Below, in pieces: positions 9,857 through 23,260 of a DNA stretch of 64,000 nucleotides. The stretch comes from Anaeramoeba flamelloides (Eukaryota; Metamonada; Anaeramoebidae): NCBI GenBank assembly GCA_027625915.1, contig JANTQA010000036.1, forward strand, positions 4,707,501 to 4,771,500, read 5' to 3'. Below the pieces are notes generated by a model. That model saw nothing but the letters and a program-made list of their open reading frames with translations, did not search any database and was not told the origin of the DNA. A program made the position numbers and the translations under genes. Positions within the stretch are counted from its first letter, which is position 1. Every line of letters starts with the position of its first letter.

Positions 9857-12800
9857 TTATGAAATTTATTTTGATTTTTTTTAATAGATCTTTAAAGACA
9901 AAAAAATAATTTTTTTCATTTTAATCAAAAATTATGTTTAATTTTAAAAAAAAAAAAAAAAAGCAATACTGATTAATATTATTTTTAAAATTTTCTTTTA
10001 TAAATACATGTTAATTTTTGAATATTAAATTATTTTATTCAGAGTTGCGGATTCGTGGGTGATTTATTTAACTGGAATTTGCAGTACATGGGTATACAGA
10101 CCTCTGATTCCCCAAAAACATTGAATTGGTTAAGGTTCAATGTGATTTTGGATAAAACTGAATCCCAAAAGAACACAACAAATAAAAATTAAAAATTATT
10201 TATCTAATTTTTTTAACTTTTTTATTTTTGAGAATATTGATCCTCTTATTTTTTTTTATTTTCGTTTTTTTTTCTTTTTTCTTATTTTGAAAATGCAAAA
10301 TATGTATGTTTTTTATCATGGTACATGTTAATTTTTACTTTCTTGATTCTAAATCAAACAAAGGCTTTTTTTTTTAATTAAAAAATATTTATTCCAATCG
10401 TGTGTGAACATTTTATTTCAATTCGTACTACCACATAAAACTGAAACAAATTTTTCTCAGATAATTATTTAAATTCATATCATAAATAGATAAAAATTGA
10501 AAATTTTTTCGTAGGGATTATACGGTTCAATTAATAAAATTTGATCTGTTTGACTTTTTCAAATAAATAATACTGATTTTTATATTATTTAAAAATATTT
10601 TTTTTTGAAATTAATTTTTTTTTTAAGAAAAATGTGTACTTGCTTTTTAATTTTATTGTGTATAATTTGATAGGGGTTTATACTAAACCCTTTTCCAGTC
10701 ATTATGGGTGGTTTGTGTGTGTGTGGGGGGGGGCTAATTTCATGTTTTTTAAGGGTTGAAATGGATATAAAAATACAAAAATTATTATTCATTATTTTTT
10801 CGTTTCCATAAATCAAATTGTTTGTTTTTACTTGAAGAGAATCAATAATCCCTCTACTTATAGTCTAGATTACAGGGGGGGTCTTTACAATCCTTTAATT
10901 ACCAAAAATAATTAGTAAAAGGTTAATCCGGATCTAATAGTAGATAATCATAGTTGGAGATATTGTTCTGAAAAATATACCCCCCACGCTCACAATCTCA
11001 TCTATTTATAGAATATTCTCAGAATACTCCCTTCGGCAAGGTTTTTAGTTTCACAAAGTAATAAAATTTGCGAAAGGTATTGTTCTTGTTGGGAATTTTT
11101 CACCAAAGCTCTTATAGTAAGAAAACCACAAGTAATAAAGAAAAAATTGAAAATAAAAAATTCCAAATAGTAAAAAAAATAAAAAATCGGGTATATAGTG
11201 CTCCAATATTCGGAGCAATGGAATACCAATTTATTTATCATGGTATATTGAATAAATATTTATTACTGATAATCTTTCTATCATGTTTTTTTTTCTCCTA
11301 TTTCACAGGAAGTGTCTCCGAGTGCCGCCAAGTGTCGTGGAGTGTTGTAGAGTACTTAGCTTTTCCAGAATTCAAAAGAATGGAGAAAAATAAAAAAATT
11401 TACTCAATTCTTTTAAATTCTGGAAAAGATAACTGTGGGTTTTTTTAATTTAAAAAAAAAAAAAAATTCCAAAAATTTTCTTTCTATCTCTCAAATTAAA
11501 AAAAAGGCTAACGACGATTTTCCAGAATTCGAAATACTTTAGTAAAATCAAAGATTTAACTCAATTCTATCAAATCCGGAAAAACCTAATGGCAGTGGAT
11601 AATTCTAAATTTGGTCATATAAATGATATAATATTTTTTTACTTTAATATTTTAATCATTATTCTTCTTCTCTTTTTTATTTAGTAGAGTTTATTTGATT
11701 ACTCCTTTTTTTGCAATAAATAAATAAAAAAATTATTTTTCCAAACTTCAAAATTGAAAACATTTTTTCAAAATTTTTTACTAAATTCTTTTTTTCGATT
11801 TTTATTTCATATATAATTCTTTTAGAAAAAAATTTCTTTTCCAGTGCAAGGTATATATACAATAAGTAAAAATACGTTATATTAATATTATTAGATGTCT
11901 TAGATGGTTGTAGAAACAGTATATTTTTATCGGTTAGGATTTTCTTTGATCTTCTTTAGAAGATCAAATTGAAAATCGAGGCTTTTATCAATTAGGTACC
12001 CTAAGAATTAGGTTTTCCACTTTTTACAAAAATATATTGATTTGCTCGATTTACTTCAAATAGGTATCAACTTTTCTTTGATCTGTATCAATCTAGCAAT
12101 AACTGTTCTGTTTCAAAAGGGTTAATTATAAAAACTAATTGATATTTTGAAAAAAATTCAGCAAATTTGGATGAAACAAGGTTTGGAAGGTAATGGAACT
12201 CTTCGAGTAATTTTGAAAGTAAATTCAAAAAAAAAAAAAAAACAGCAGCATGGAACGAAATCAAATAGATTAAAAATCAGATTATTGTTATATTTTTGTT
12301 ACTTTTGATTTTATTTTCAGAAACTAAATGATTTTTCTCAAAAATTTTGATCCATTTTTCATAAGTGTTTAAAAAAGTTGTAAATTCAACACATTTTATA
12401 ATTATCTCAAAAAAAAAATATTTTTTTCAATTAAAAAAGAAATCATATTGTCTGAATAAGATGAATAAAAATATACTGACAGAATAAATCCATTGAGCTT
12501 TCAAATAGCATGATACGAAAAATCTACTTAATTTCGAAACAATTACAATAATTAAACTAAACTTAAAAAATAGAATTTTTTCTTAAACACAAATATAGAA
12601 TTGTTTTTTTTCTTTTTGTTTAGCGAAAAAACAAAAAAAAAAAAAAAAAAATTGAATTAAAAGTAATCCCAAAATATTTTTTTAAGAATCAGTAAAATTC
12701 AACAAATAATCTAAAGAAATACTTTTTAATTTGATTATTTTTTATTAATAATTAATAGCCTAATCTTCATTATCCGCGGGGTGATATTGTTTGGGTAAAG

Positions 12801-12887
12801 GTTATAGGCATCTCTAGGTTTTATTAATATTTTAAAATAAACTAAACATCATAATAAACCACCCAATTTTTTTTTTTTGCTTTTCTA
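9857..12887. other. long AT-rich spacer
   Basis: No gene supported. It holds a GT/G-rich tract at about 10709-10733 (TGTGTGTGTG then nine G), an unusually mixed-composition segment at about 10850-11340 and small inverted repeats at 11357-11590. An open frame at 11068-11448 crosses these repeats and has low-complexity, membrane-like residues, so I do not call it a gene. Confidence 0.4.
11357..11590. repeat. pair of small inverted-repeat units
   Basis: Two adjacent units have arms containing TTTTCCAGAATTC and, inverted, AATTCTGGAAAA or AATCCGGAAAA. The first unit is about 11357-11432 and the second about 11512-11590. A similar block (ATTCTTTTATATTCTGGAAA) lies near 56575. They look like remnants of one short dispersed element. 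Confidence 0.5.
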
Positions 12888-13349
12888 TAGTTAAAATAAA
12901 GCGTGTAAAAACATTTAATATGTGTTTCAAAATAGAAAGCGTGTTTTTTTGTTATAGAAGACGTATACATTAACATATCAAAGAAACTAACTTTAAAGCC
13001 TAAAAAATTGGTGTTGGTTTCTTAAAGTTCTATTATTTAGAAAGAAATTCTAAAAATGAAGGATCCAAATTGCAAAATTTATCTCAAAAAATAGAGTAAA
13101 TATTTAAGACAATTTTTATCATCAAAAAAACAAAAAAATTTAAAATATTATTGAAAATTTTCAACTATTTGCATGAATAATTTAAATTTTACTAAAAATA
13201 ACCAGACGTTTATTTTCAAAATTAATTTTGACTTGGGTATACTATTTGGTTGTAGATTGGATGTTGCCTTGGAACAAGAAGAAAAAAAGCATCGATAATC
13301 TTTTGAAACACGGATAATAGTCTTTGAGCACACATTATTTTGATCATTG
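12888..13349 (-). mobile_element. Tc1/mariner-like non-autonomous element, copy 2 (family C)
   Basis: This is an inverted, diverged copy of 4655-5143. Its right end, reverse-complemented, begins CAATGATCAAAATAATGTGT. Its left end begins TAGTTAAAATAAAGCGTG. TA lies outside both ends. The interior order matches copy 1 throughout, but the TA expansion of copy 1 is missing. No intact transposase frame is visible. Confidence 0.7.
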
Positions 13350-14339
13350 TATTTTGTTTAATTTAATTTTTAGACTAAAAACAAATATTTCTAGTGTATA
13401 TAACTGAAGAATATTAAAATGGTATTTTTTTTATTATAATAGATCGCTACAATTCATAAAAAGGTTTATTTTCAAAATTTGATTTTTAATTTCCACAATG
13501 ATTTTTGAATGGGGTTTATTTTAAATATTTGTTCTCAATTTTTTCAATAAACCCAAACTAGATAAAAGTTGTTCTCTTTAATAATTCGAATAACATATAA
13601 ATTATATAATTGATAACATAACTGGTTTTAATGAAGAAAACTTCAGTGCCTATACACTGAATATTTGTAAAAAAAACATATTAGTTCTCTTTTAGATTTT
13701 AATCAATTTGAAAACTTTAGTAAAATAAAATAAATTCATTTTTTTTAATTTTCACTATTTCAATATTTGATTTATTTTTATTAGAGTTGTCAAAATAAGA
13801 TAAAAATGTTTAGTCTTATTTTTTCATGGAAACTCTCTCAGAAATAACGAAAAAAGTGAGGTTTCCAAAAAATAAAAATTTTTGGCAAATTTTTCTTAAT
13901 CAAATTTGATCCAAGAATCCAAACAAAAAGAACCAAGATTCTTTTTACTAAAAATTAAATGATAAAAAACAAAATTCGAAGGAAAATGTTAGATCATTTC
14001 CCAAAGTTGATAAATGAAGCTTGTTTATCCTGAGTGGTCAATTTATAGTTATTTTAGAAAAAGATCTTTTACCTTTGTAAAAAAAAATTATACAGAATTA
14101 CCCATACCTTAAAATATTTTCAGTTTGGAAAAGAAAAGCCTTTCTGGTTCAACACTGAAAAGGTTTTGAATACAATTTTAATCTTACTGATAAATACCTT
14201 GATTCAAATTTTTCCTTAAGTTATCTTATTAAGGAAACTAATTCATTTTCCATTGTTTTATCAATCACATCAAAAAATTTCTCAACCAAAAATAATTTTT
14301 TTTTTAAGTTTCCGTTATGCATTTAATTTTTTTGTTACT
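13350..14339. other. AT-rich spacer
   Basis: No gene or clear repeat seen. Confidence 0.5.
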
Positions 14340-14965
14340 TGAAAAATTTATTTGTCGGTCCTCTAGTTGGAGCTTACACACAGCTAGTCTCTTCAAATTT
14401 TTGAGAAAGGGTTTGTCAACTTTTTGTAAATTATGTTTCACATAAACCTCCCAATCGTAAAAGGAGAAGGGATAACAAGAATTGATTTTTTAAGAATAAT
14501 TCACAACAGAAAAAATTTACATTTCTTTATTTCGACAACTAGAAGAAGGAAGCTCAAAATTATTTGGAATTGTGATGGAAAGTCATGTTGTTTTTTGGTT
14601 ACTCAATAAGCACTTTGAAACTTTTTTTACTTCAGAAGTCCAAAATAACATTCTAAAAACAATTTCACAACTTTCTTTTTTTTTTTTTAATTCAAAGACA
14701 ACAAATAAGACAAATGACTCTCCATGGATCTCTTTTTCTCTGAATAATTCTATTAAACTTTTTGAGTTTGTATCTTTGGGTTTTAACTGACAATATAAAA
14801 TGAAAGGACTAATGACGAATTGTAAAAACAAAAACTGGAGTTCATTTTCAACATTACAAAAGTCAAATTCTTCAAGAGTCTTGTTCCCAAAAGAGTGAAA
14901 TCGTTAGAAGGTAAACATGATATTTGAAAAAAAAATTTTATTGATGAGAGAAATCTTATATTCAA
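14340..14965. other. possible gene or pseudogene, strand uncertain
   Basis: Base composition and codon-like texture rise here, and both strands offer plausible peptides. The plus strand reads FVGPLVGAYTQLVSSN near 14350. After a possible acceptor near 14508 it reads YISLFRQLEEGSSKLFG and continues to ILKTISQLS, then DSPWISFSLNN to 14790. The minus strand reads TLEEFDFCNVENELQ and continues through 14583 with LIELFREKEIHGESF. A T-run at about 14677-14688 separates the halves. I recognise no family. It could be a small spliced gene on either strand or a decaying copy. Confidence 0.3.
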
Positions 14966-15423
14966 TGAGGTTGTTGGTTAGGTGGCGCTGTTTTTTTTTG
15001 TCCTTGAAATTATCTATTGTTTTTAACAAATTAAAAAAAAACAAAAACCTTAAAAAAATTACAAAATATTATTAATTATTCATAATCATCCAAATATAAC
15101 AGAGAGTCTAAATTTCCGGTTTTGAACACAAAATTGTCTTCTTGTTAAAAATATTCCAATTTAAGAATTTTAATTTCAGTTGGGAATAAAAAGTGGAAGG
15201 TTAAAAAAAAGAAGGAGATTTTAAAAAATTTTTTCTTCCATTAACCTTAAACTAGAAGAACATTTAACTGTTATGAAAGGTTGTTTTCCAAAATATTATT
15301 TGACTTATTATCTTTATGAAGTCATTTTTTTTTCTTTCCTTTTTTGAGAGTCACATACAAAAGAATCTTTAATTTTTTTTTTATTTTTAATTTTTGAAAA
15401 AAATTAATTAACCTTTCTCAACA
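14966..15423. other. upstream region of the giant surface-protein gene
   Basis: AT-rich spacer and probable promoter/5' UTR. The translation start lies at 15424, shortly after AACCTTTCTCAACA. Confidence 0.45.
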
Positions 15424-18400
15424 ATGAACAAATTGTTTGTATTTTTGTTCATAGTTTCTTTCTTTACTTCAAGTAAGCACCTTTTTTTTGTTTTTTTTTT
15501 TTTAATTTTTTTAATTTCAGTTGAACAGAAAAAGAAAAAAAAAAAAAAAAAAATTAGAAGTGAATATAAAAATGAATTGGACTAAATTTTTAGAACACAA
15601 TGGAATTCAAATTAAATGACTTTTTTGGTTATTTGCTTTTTCAAAAATTTTCTTATTTAGTCTCGCCATAGCAAAAAAAAAAAAAAAAAAAAAAAACCAA
15701 AATTTCAACCACTTTTCAAGAATTAAAAATTACCTTACGTTAAACTTTCAAAATTTTCAAGCAAACTCATAACGAAAAACAAAAATATAAAAAAATAATG
15801 AAACAAAAACAAAAATTAAAACAACAACAAAAATTCTAACAAAAACAAAAAAAAAAAAAAAATAATAAAAACCAAAACAAACATAATACAAAACATAACA
15901 AAACCAAAAATAAAAACAAATAGTTTATTGTGACACTTGTTTGTCTGCACTTGGCGATGAGCTTATTGTCAATGACGACGACATGTATGACGATAAATTC
16001 TCAAGCGTTGCTACACTAAGTGACGGCTATCACAGTGTAGTTGTTTGGAGAACATCTTACTCTTCAACTTACAACCTTAATATTGCTATTTTGGATACCT
16101 CCGATCCACTTGTAGCCGATGGTGAAAGGCCAACACACGTTTACGAAGCACAACAATTGACCACTGGCCAAGCATATAATACCTACCCTGACGTCACACC
16201 GCTCCATGACAACAAATTTTTAGTTATGTGGTCAGGAGGCGACGACAACTCCAATCTTGATATCTATGCACAAGTATACAAATACACTACTGGTGAAGGA
16301 TTCACAACACTATCTACAGAGACTATAATTAACACCCACATCTTAGAAAACCAAGAATACCCAACAGCGAGACTTGTTAAAGATGAGAACAACCCAGATC
16401 GGGAAAAGGTTCTATTAGTTTGGTCGTCTCAAAATCAAGATCCATCAGATACAGGTGTTGTTGCATCTTATGGTGTTTACTGTCAGCTTGCAGAATTCAC
16501 AGACTTGAACAACTTTGAACTTCTCGGAGATGAAGAGAGATTAAATGAAGAAATTCCAAACAGTCAATTTAAACAACACATGTGGTCTCATACCACCGAC
16601 GGATCTGTTGTTGTTGTCTGGGAATCAGCAAATCAAGATAGCTTTGCCTCTGGTGTTTTTGGACGCGTAATTGATTGTACAGGTGAGGAAGCAACGTTCA
16701 AGAGTGAGGAATTCAAAATCAATTACAATACCGACTATAACCAACTGCAAATTTCTGTTTCAGGAAGTCATGAGGAGGGCTCGAATTTAGTTGTCTTTAC
16801 ATGGGCATCCAAACATGATCATGTGGGTTACTACTCAATTTATTATCGTGTAATGGATCTGGATTACACCCAATATGAAAACGGTATTCCTAAATTCATC
16901 ACTGAAGATGTCGTGGTTTCTCAAAATCTCAACGGATATTCTGATGACATGGTCGATCCAATGATCGCCTTCACCAAGGGCAATAATGTTGTAATTATTG
17001 GTTGGACATCGAAGGATCAAGATTACGCATATAATAGTTTGACAAGAGATTATGAAAACTCCGATGGTGTCTATGCAAGAGCATATGATTCGAGTAGTTG
17101 GCAAACCTCAGGCTTATCAGTAATAAGCGACGAATTTCCAATTCATTCTGGCATGACCTTTGATCAATCCGAAGTCAGAATTGACGCGATTGGTGACGAA
17201 AATGATATCATTTTCACATGGACATCTGGCTCAGCGATCCAAAAATCCCAAATTATAACAAGGTTATGGGGATTTGGAGGCGTTCCACCAGTCAAGATTA
17301 ACGATATGGTAACCCAAAACTTGATGGCAAATGTTCAACATACCTATAATGTCGAAAAAATTATTTTTGAGGATATCAACGAACAAAATTTGACTTATAC
17401 GGCCTATGAATCAGGTACTGATACGCCTGTCGACGATTGGATTACCTTTAATGTCTTAGCCGACGATTATTTCCAATTTGTTTTCGACACACCAGCAGTG
17501 TGTTCTGGAACTTATGATATTGAAATCAGAGCTCAAAATGAGTGTGACGGTTACACAGTTGCACCATTAACAATCAATATTGAGAATCAATCTCCAGTGG
17601 TACCTGCTGCAGTTACAGGCCAAACAGTTGATGCAAATAGCCTTTACACATATACAATTTTAGATTCTGAATACTATGATAACGATGGCGAACTCGACTC
17701 CCCATTGACAGTAAATTTACCAGACTTTTTGTCCCTTGACGGAAGCGTTATTAGTGGTACAGCTCCCGATGGATGTGGAACTGATTCACAATCCTTTGAT
17801 ATCCAAATTATTGCCATAGACGACTGTGACCAACAAAGTTCTGTAACTTTCACTGTTGATATTATCAACGAGGGTCCTTCTTATAATGGCGGATTAACTG
17901 GTAAAGAAGTTACCGCAGGACAATTAGCAGATCCATATGACATTTCTAGTTTCTTTACTGAACCCGAAGGAGGCGACTTAACATTCACTTTTGAATTAAC
18001 TGATACTTCCAAAACAAACCCAAGTTGGAATATTTTGGATGAAAATACCGGCGTTTTCAATTGGAACGTACCAAATACACAACCAGGAGAAACCCTTGAA
18101 ATTAAAGTTATCGCCACTGATGCTTGTGGAACATCAGAAAGTGGGAACTTTGTACTTACTGTCATTAATGAGACACCTGAGAAAAAAATTACAATTGATA
18201 CCAAAGATTTGGACGCATCGTACTATTGGACTTTTAAAATTGAAATTGGGACGATTGTTGATCCCGAAGGAGCAACAATTACCTATGAGGCATATACCAT
18301 TCAAGGAGAACAGTGGTGGTCTTTTGATTCTAATAGCCTAACATTTTCAGGAACAACACCAAAGGATTGCCGTGGAGAATATATCATTGGACTTAAGGGT

Positions 18401-21400
18401 TCTGATCCATCGGGGCAATATGATGAATTACAATTCAACGTGAATGTTGGTAATAATCCCGCACCCGAAGCAATTGGAACCATTAATCGACTGGAGGGCA
18501 TTTCCAATCAACCATTTACCCACACGTTTATTATGGAAAATCTCTTTACTGACGACAATATGGACACTATGACCTATAAAGTTAGCGATTTCGATAATGA
18601 AAATGTACTAAACGGTATCGACTTTGATGACATAGATACAATTTTCAATTCCAAATTGGCGAGTTATTGTAATGATGTAGTCACTTATAAATTATGGGCA
18701 ATTGACGAATGTGACAGTTCTGTTAACATTGAATTTGAAATACTATTTGTTAATTATGAACCAACAGTGGTTGATCCACTTTCAAACGAAACATACACAA
18801 TTGACTTGGAAAGTGTTAAATATTATCTTGACACTGACGAAAGAACAGCATTTGAAGACTTAAATGAAGAAGAGTTATCATATGAATATAATCTAATTTT
18901 AGATGATGGTACCAGAACACAGGCATATTGGGTAACCTTCCAAGACACGAGTGATCCTGTTTATTTTGATATCGATTTAGAAGATCTTTGTACAGCTAGC
19001 CATCATTTTGAAGTAATTGCCACTGATAAATGTAATAAAAATGCGACCTCTGACTTTTGGATCCATACAATCAATTATGAACCTACTATAGATGACGCAT
19101 CTACTGTCAATGGAGATACCTTCACAATGTACAAAAATGAAGAATTTTTTGTTAATCTTGCTCAAGTCTTTAATGATGACGAAGCACTCTCTGGATTGAC
19201 ATTAACCTTGGAAGCTCTTGCAGATAATGGTGTTGACACTCAAGACTTACCTTATTATTTGGACTTTAACAACCAGGATCTAACTTTACAATATAATGGC
19301 GCAGAAATTTCTGAATTATGTGACGAAACACACACTCTTATTTATACAATAACAGATAAATGTGAGCAAACTAAAAGTGTCCAATTTGAGGTCTCATTTG
19401 AAACAAGATCACCAGAGGTGGTTGCACCAGGTATTGAAGATCTGGAAATTACAACCTTCATGCAGTCAATCAAAGTTGAATACGGATCAGCCTTTAATGA
19501 TCCAGACGCTGAATTCTTAGAAACAACAGTCTATAAAATTGTCGATGATCAGCAAATATCAATTGATACCATTTCATGGATCACGGATCAAAGAAAGGAC
19601 GAAGGGGAACCTGATGATTATCAGAGTAATTACCTTGATGTCGACCTCAATGAACAATGTGACGGAACACATGATTTCATTGTTTATGCTAAAGATGTCT
19701 GTAACAAAACAGTTTCAGAAACTTTTAGAATTACCATTGACAACACAGCACCTTATATCATGGATGATGCAATTTTACCATCAAAAATAATTGAAGGAGA
19801 ACAACAATTACCATTTTACATTGAATTAGGAGAAATCTTTGCAGATGATGATGATCAAGCTACATTTGAAACCTATGTTGTCGAAAAGGATTCAGAGGAA
19901 TTACCTATTTGGCTAGAGTACAATGGAGACGAATTTGCACTTTCAAGTATCAATAGTGGAAACGATAATTTACCATATATGTGTGACTCAGAATTTGCGA
20001 TGGTTTACTACGCAATTGATAGATGTGGCAATAAGGCAACATATGAATTTACCTTAAATATCGTCAATAAGGCACCAACGATGGATCATGAAATTGAAGA
20101 CATCACAGCCTATGCAAAAGACATGGAATATATTGCAAACTTTGAAACCCTTTATTCTGACGTAAATAATGATGCAATTTCATACAGTGCTTGGATAATG
20201 GACGACGCACTCGGCAAACAAGAATTACCAGACTGGGTATTATTTGATAACACATTGCCAAAATTCACCTTTAATGTTACATACAAATGTCCTGGAGATT
20301 ACACTTTCTCCATTCGTGCCAATGACGGCTGTAGCGAATTTATTGATGATGAATTCCAATTCACAATAGTTAATGAACCAATCACCATAAACGAAGATGC
20401 CAACTTCCCAGAGCAAATAACTGCATATTCCAACAAACCATTTAGCTATGATCTTCCTTATCCATTTTTTGACCCAGATAACATTCAATATCTCTTTGAA
20501 TTCGAAGTTCTCGATCTTGACAACGTAAAACCAGATTGGTTAGATTTAGATCCTCAAACATGGATTCTTTCAAGTACAAACAATGGTATCGATAATTTAC
20601 CAACTGTCTGTGATGAAATTATCCCATTAAAAATAACTGCACTGAATGATTGCGAGCAAACCGCTGAAATATTATTTGACTTTAAGTTAACTAATACAGC
20701 ACCAACAAGTACTGACATTCAAGACATTCATGTCGACAAAAGCCAATCAAAATCACATTTCTTAGATTTAACAGGCTACTGGTCAGATATAAATAATGAC
20801 ATTTTAATTTATACAGCCTTTGAAGTTATTGACGGAGAGGAGGTAGCATTAGATAGTTCCTGGATTACCTTTGATGCAACAACACCATCATTTAATTGTG
20901 ATTTCAAAAATAAATGCGATGGTGTTCACACTTTCAATGTCTATGGTACCGAAAAAATTTGCGGAGAAGAGGCAGTGGAATCATTTAGTATTACCATTGT
21001 CAACTCCCCACCTGAGGCCAATATGGGAATCCAAACAGAATTTAACGTTCTCTCCCATTTACCATTCTCTTTGCAAATTGAAAACCCATTCTCAGACCCC
21101 GAGATGGATTTATTAACTTATGAAATGTATGAAATGAATGTAAGATCGGCGAGAGGAACAAAAACACTCACAGCAGAAAATTCACTTCCCGAATTTATGG
21201 AGTTCGATACTGAAAGTTTCATCTTAAGCACCACAAATTCTGGCGCAGATAATGCACCAGTTATTTGTGACCAAACAATATACCTAGTCCTGAAGGCATC
21301 TGATACCTGTGGAGAATCAAACACCGTTGGAATGAACGTTAACTTTAAAAACACTGCTCCAGCCAATACCGGCATTAATGATTTAACAATGACAGTGCTG

Positions 21401-23260
21401 GATCAATCAGCAACCCTAAACATGGCCGGAATATTTACCGATTCTAACGGCGATACTCTCCAATACACAATGACCCAAAACGGAACTCCTATCGGGGAAT
21501 ATTCGTGGATCAAATTTGATGAATCGATACCATCTGCAACATTTGACGTCACTGAACAATGTACCAGCAGCTATTCATTCACAGTTACCGCTGAAGATGA
21601 ATGTGGCGAAACATCCGATGACACTTTCACACTTTCGATCAAAAATTTAAAACCAGACTATCATGACACATTTGTTGACCAAGAAACCTTCTTTGAAGAA
21701 AGCTGGACCTATCAACTTCCTGATGGATCCTTTACAGACCCAGAGGGACAGCAACTCGAATACACATGGGAAATTGTTAACAAAGATCAATTAGAAGTAT
21801 ATGAATATGATTGGGTTAACTTTGATTACGGCACACTAATGTTTTCTGGCGAGGTACCAGAACTTTGTAATGTCGTTATTAACATTGAGATCACCGCCGA
21901 GGATCTTTGTGGCCAAACAGAAACCGGCTCCTTCAAAATCCTTATTCAGGACCTTCAGTCACCAATTCCTGTGATCGACTCGCTGCCACCACAATTAGCC
22001 AAACCAGGCCACGATTGGGAATTCTATATCAATCCTGATTGGTTTGAAGATCCAGAAAACAGGCCATTGGAGTTTTACCCCGAATTGTGCGACGAAATTG
22101 GCGGACAAATCCCAGAATGGCTGAGCTATGACGAAGCCAATTTGAGATTATATGGTACAGTTCCAGAAGACATCTGTATCGAAGTCGAGTGTATGCAAAT
22201 TGTTGCCACGGATCCTTGCATGAACCGTGCAGACCTTGATTTTACGATCGCCTCGCTGAACAACCGACCAAAGGTGTATCAGTCGATCCCCAACGACGAA
22301 ATCGCAGGTGGGCAAGAGTGGGTATTCACCTTCGATGAAAAAACATTCAAAGACCCCGAGGGAGATATCATGACCTACCACGCCACCCTTGCCGACGAAG
22401 ACAACAGCGCTCTTCCAGAATGGATCCACTTTGACTCAGAGACAAGGACATTCACAGGAACAACACCCTTTGAGGACTGCTACTTTGAAAAAATCGTCAT
22501 TCGTGTATTTGCCAATGACCCATGTGGCGAAGACGAAGTCTTTGACGAATTTGAATTAACACTCGGAAACCTCAGACCAGAAATCCAGAGCTTGGGCATT
22601 GAAGATTTCGAGACCCATGGACAGCATTGGATCGAATTCACAATCCCCAGAGACACCTTTGTCGACCCCGATAACGACTATTTGACACTCGACGTCGAGT
22701 TTTCGGAACTTGGCGAAATGCCAGAGTGGCTCAATTTCGATAACGAAACCTGGACCTTCACAGGTATCGCGCCCAAGGAATGCCTTAGAATCTATGACTT
22801 CAACATTACAGCCACCGACCACTGTGGCGCATACGCACGCGAACCCTTCAGAATGACGATCAAAGACCCAAGACCATATGTCGACAAGCCAATGGGCAAC
22901 AGATGGCTCGAAGCCGGGGAATCATGGGTATACACCATCCCAAAGGAGACCTTTATCGACCCCCTCGACGACGAATTAACCTTTAGCATCAAGCTCGTTG
23001 ATGCAATCGATGACGAGCATCCCCTACCAAATTGGCTAACATTTGATACCAAAACCATGACATTCACAGGCGAACCCGAATGCGACGGTACCTATGAGTT
23101 CGAAGTGACAGCTACAGACCCTTGTGGCTATTCAGACACAGATATCCTTACATTAACAATAGACGGTTGTGCACCTAAACAATCAGATTATTGGACAGAT
23201 ATCCTCAGTTGGTGTTCAGCTCTTGGTATTTTGACACAATTTTTCTGCGGTGCTCTCTAA
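15424..23260 (+). CDS. giant secreted repeat protein (propeller-like head, 19 cadherin/Ig-like repeats)
   Basis: Exon 1 (15424-15472) encodes a signal peptide, MNKLFVFLFIVSFFTS. A 451-bp intron (GTAAGC...AATAG) joins in phase to exon 2 (15924-23260), giving about 2461 residues. Residues of about 30-460 hold seven repeats with a hydrophobic-W-x-S core (VVVWESANQD, LLVWSSQNQD, VVIIGWTSKDQD), which suggests a seven-bladed beta-propeller. Then follow 19 repeats of about 100 residues resembling dystroglycan-type cadherin-like / He_PIG Ig-like domains. Their signature is PEWLxFD...TFTG and a closing ATDPCG-like motif. Most repeats have two cysteines about 12-18 residues apart, so one disulfide per domain is likely; repeats 3 and 4 each lack one. 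The C-terminus ends in a hydrophobic stretch (ILSWCSALGILTQFFCGAL) that could be a GPI-attachment signal. An adhesive or cell-contact role is inferred from the architecture. Confidence 0.85.

Noticed and set aside
11068-11448. 126-aa open frame as a gene
   Set aside because: It crosses small inverted repeats, has spacer-like codon texture and changes composition abruptly. No domain is visible.
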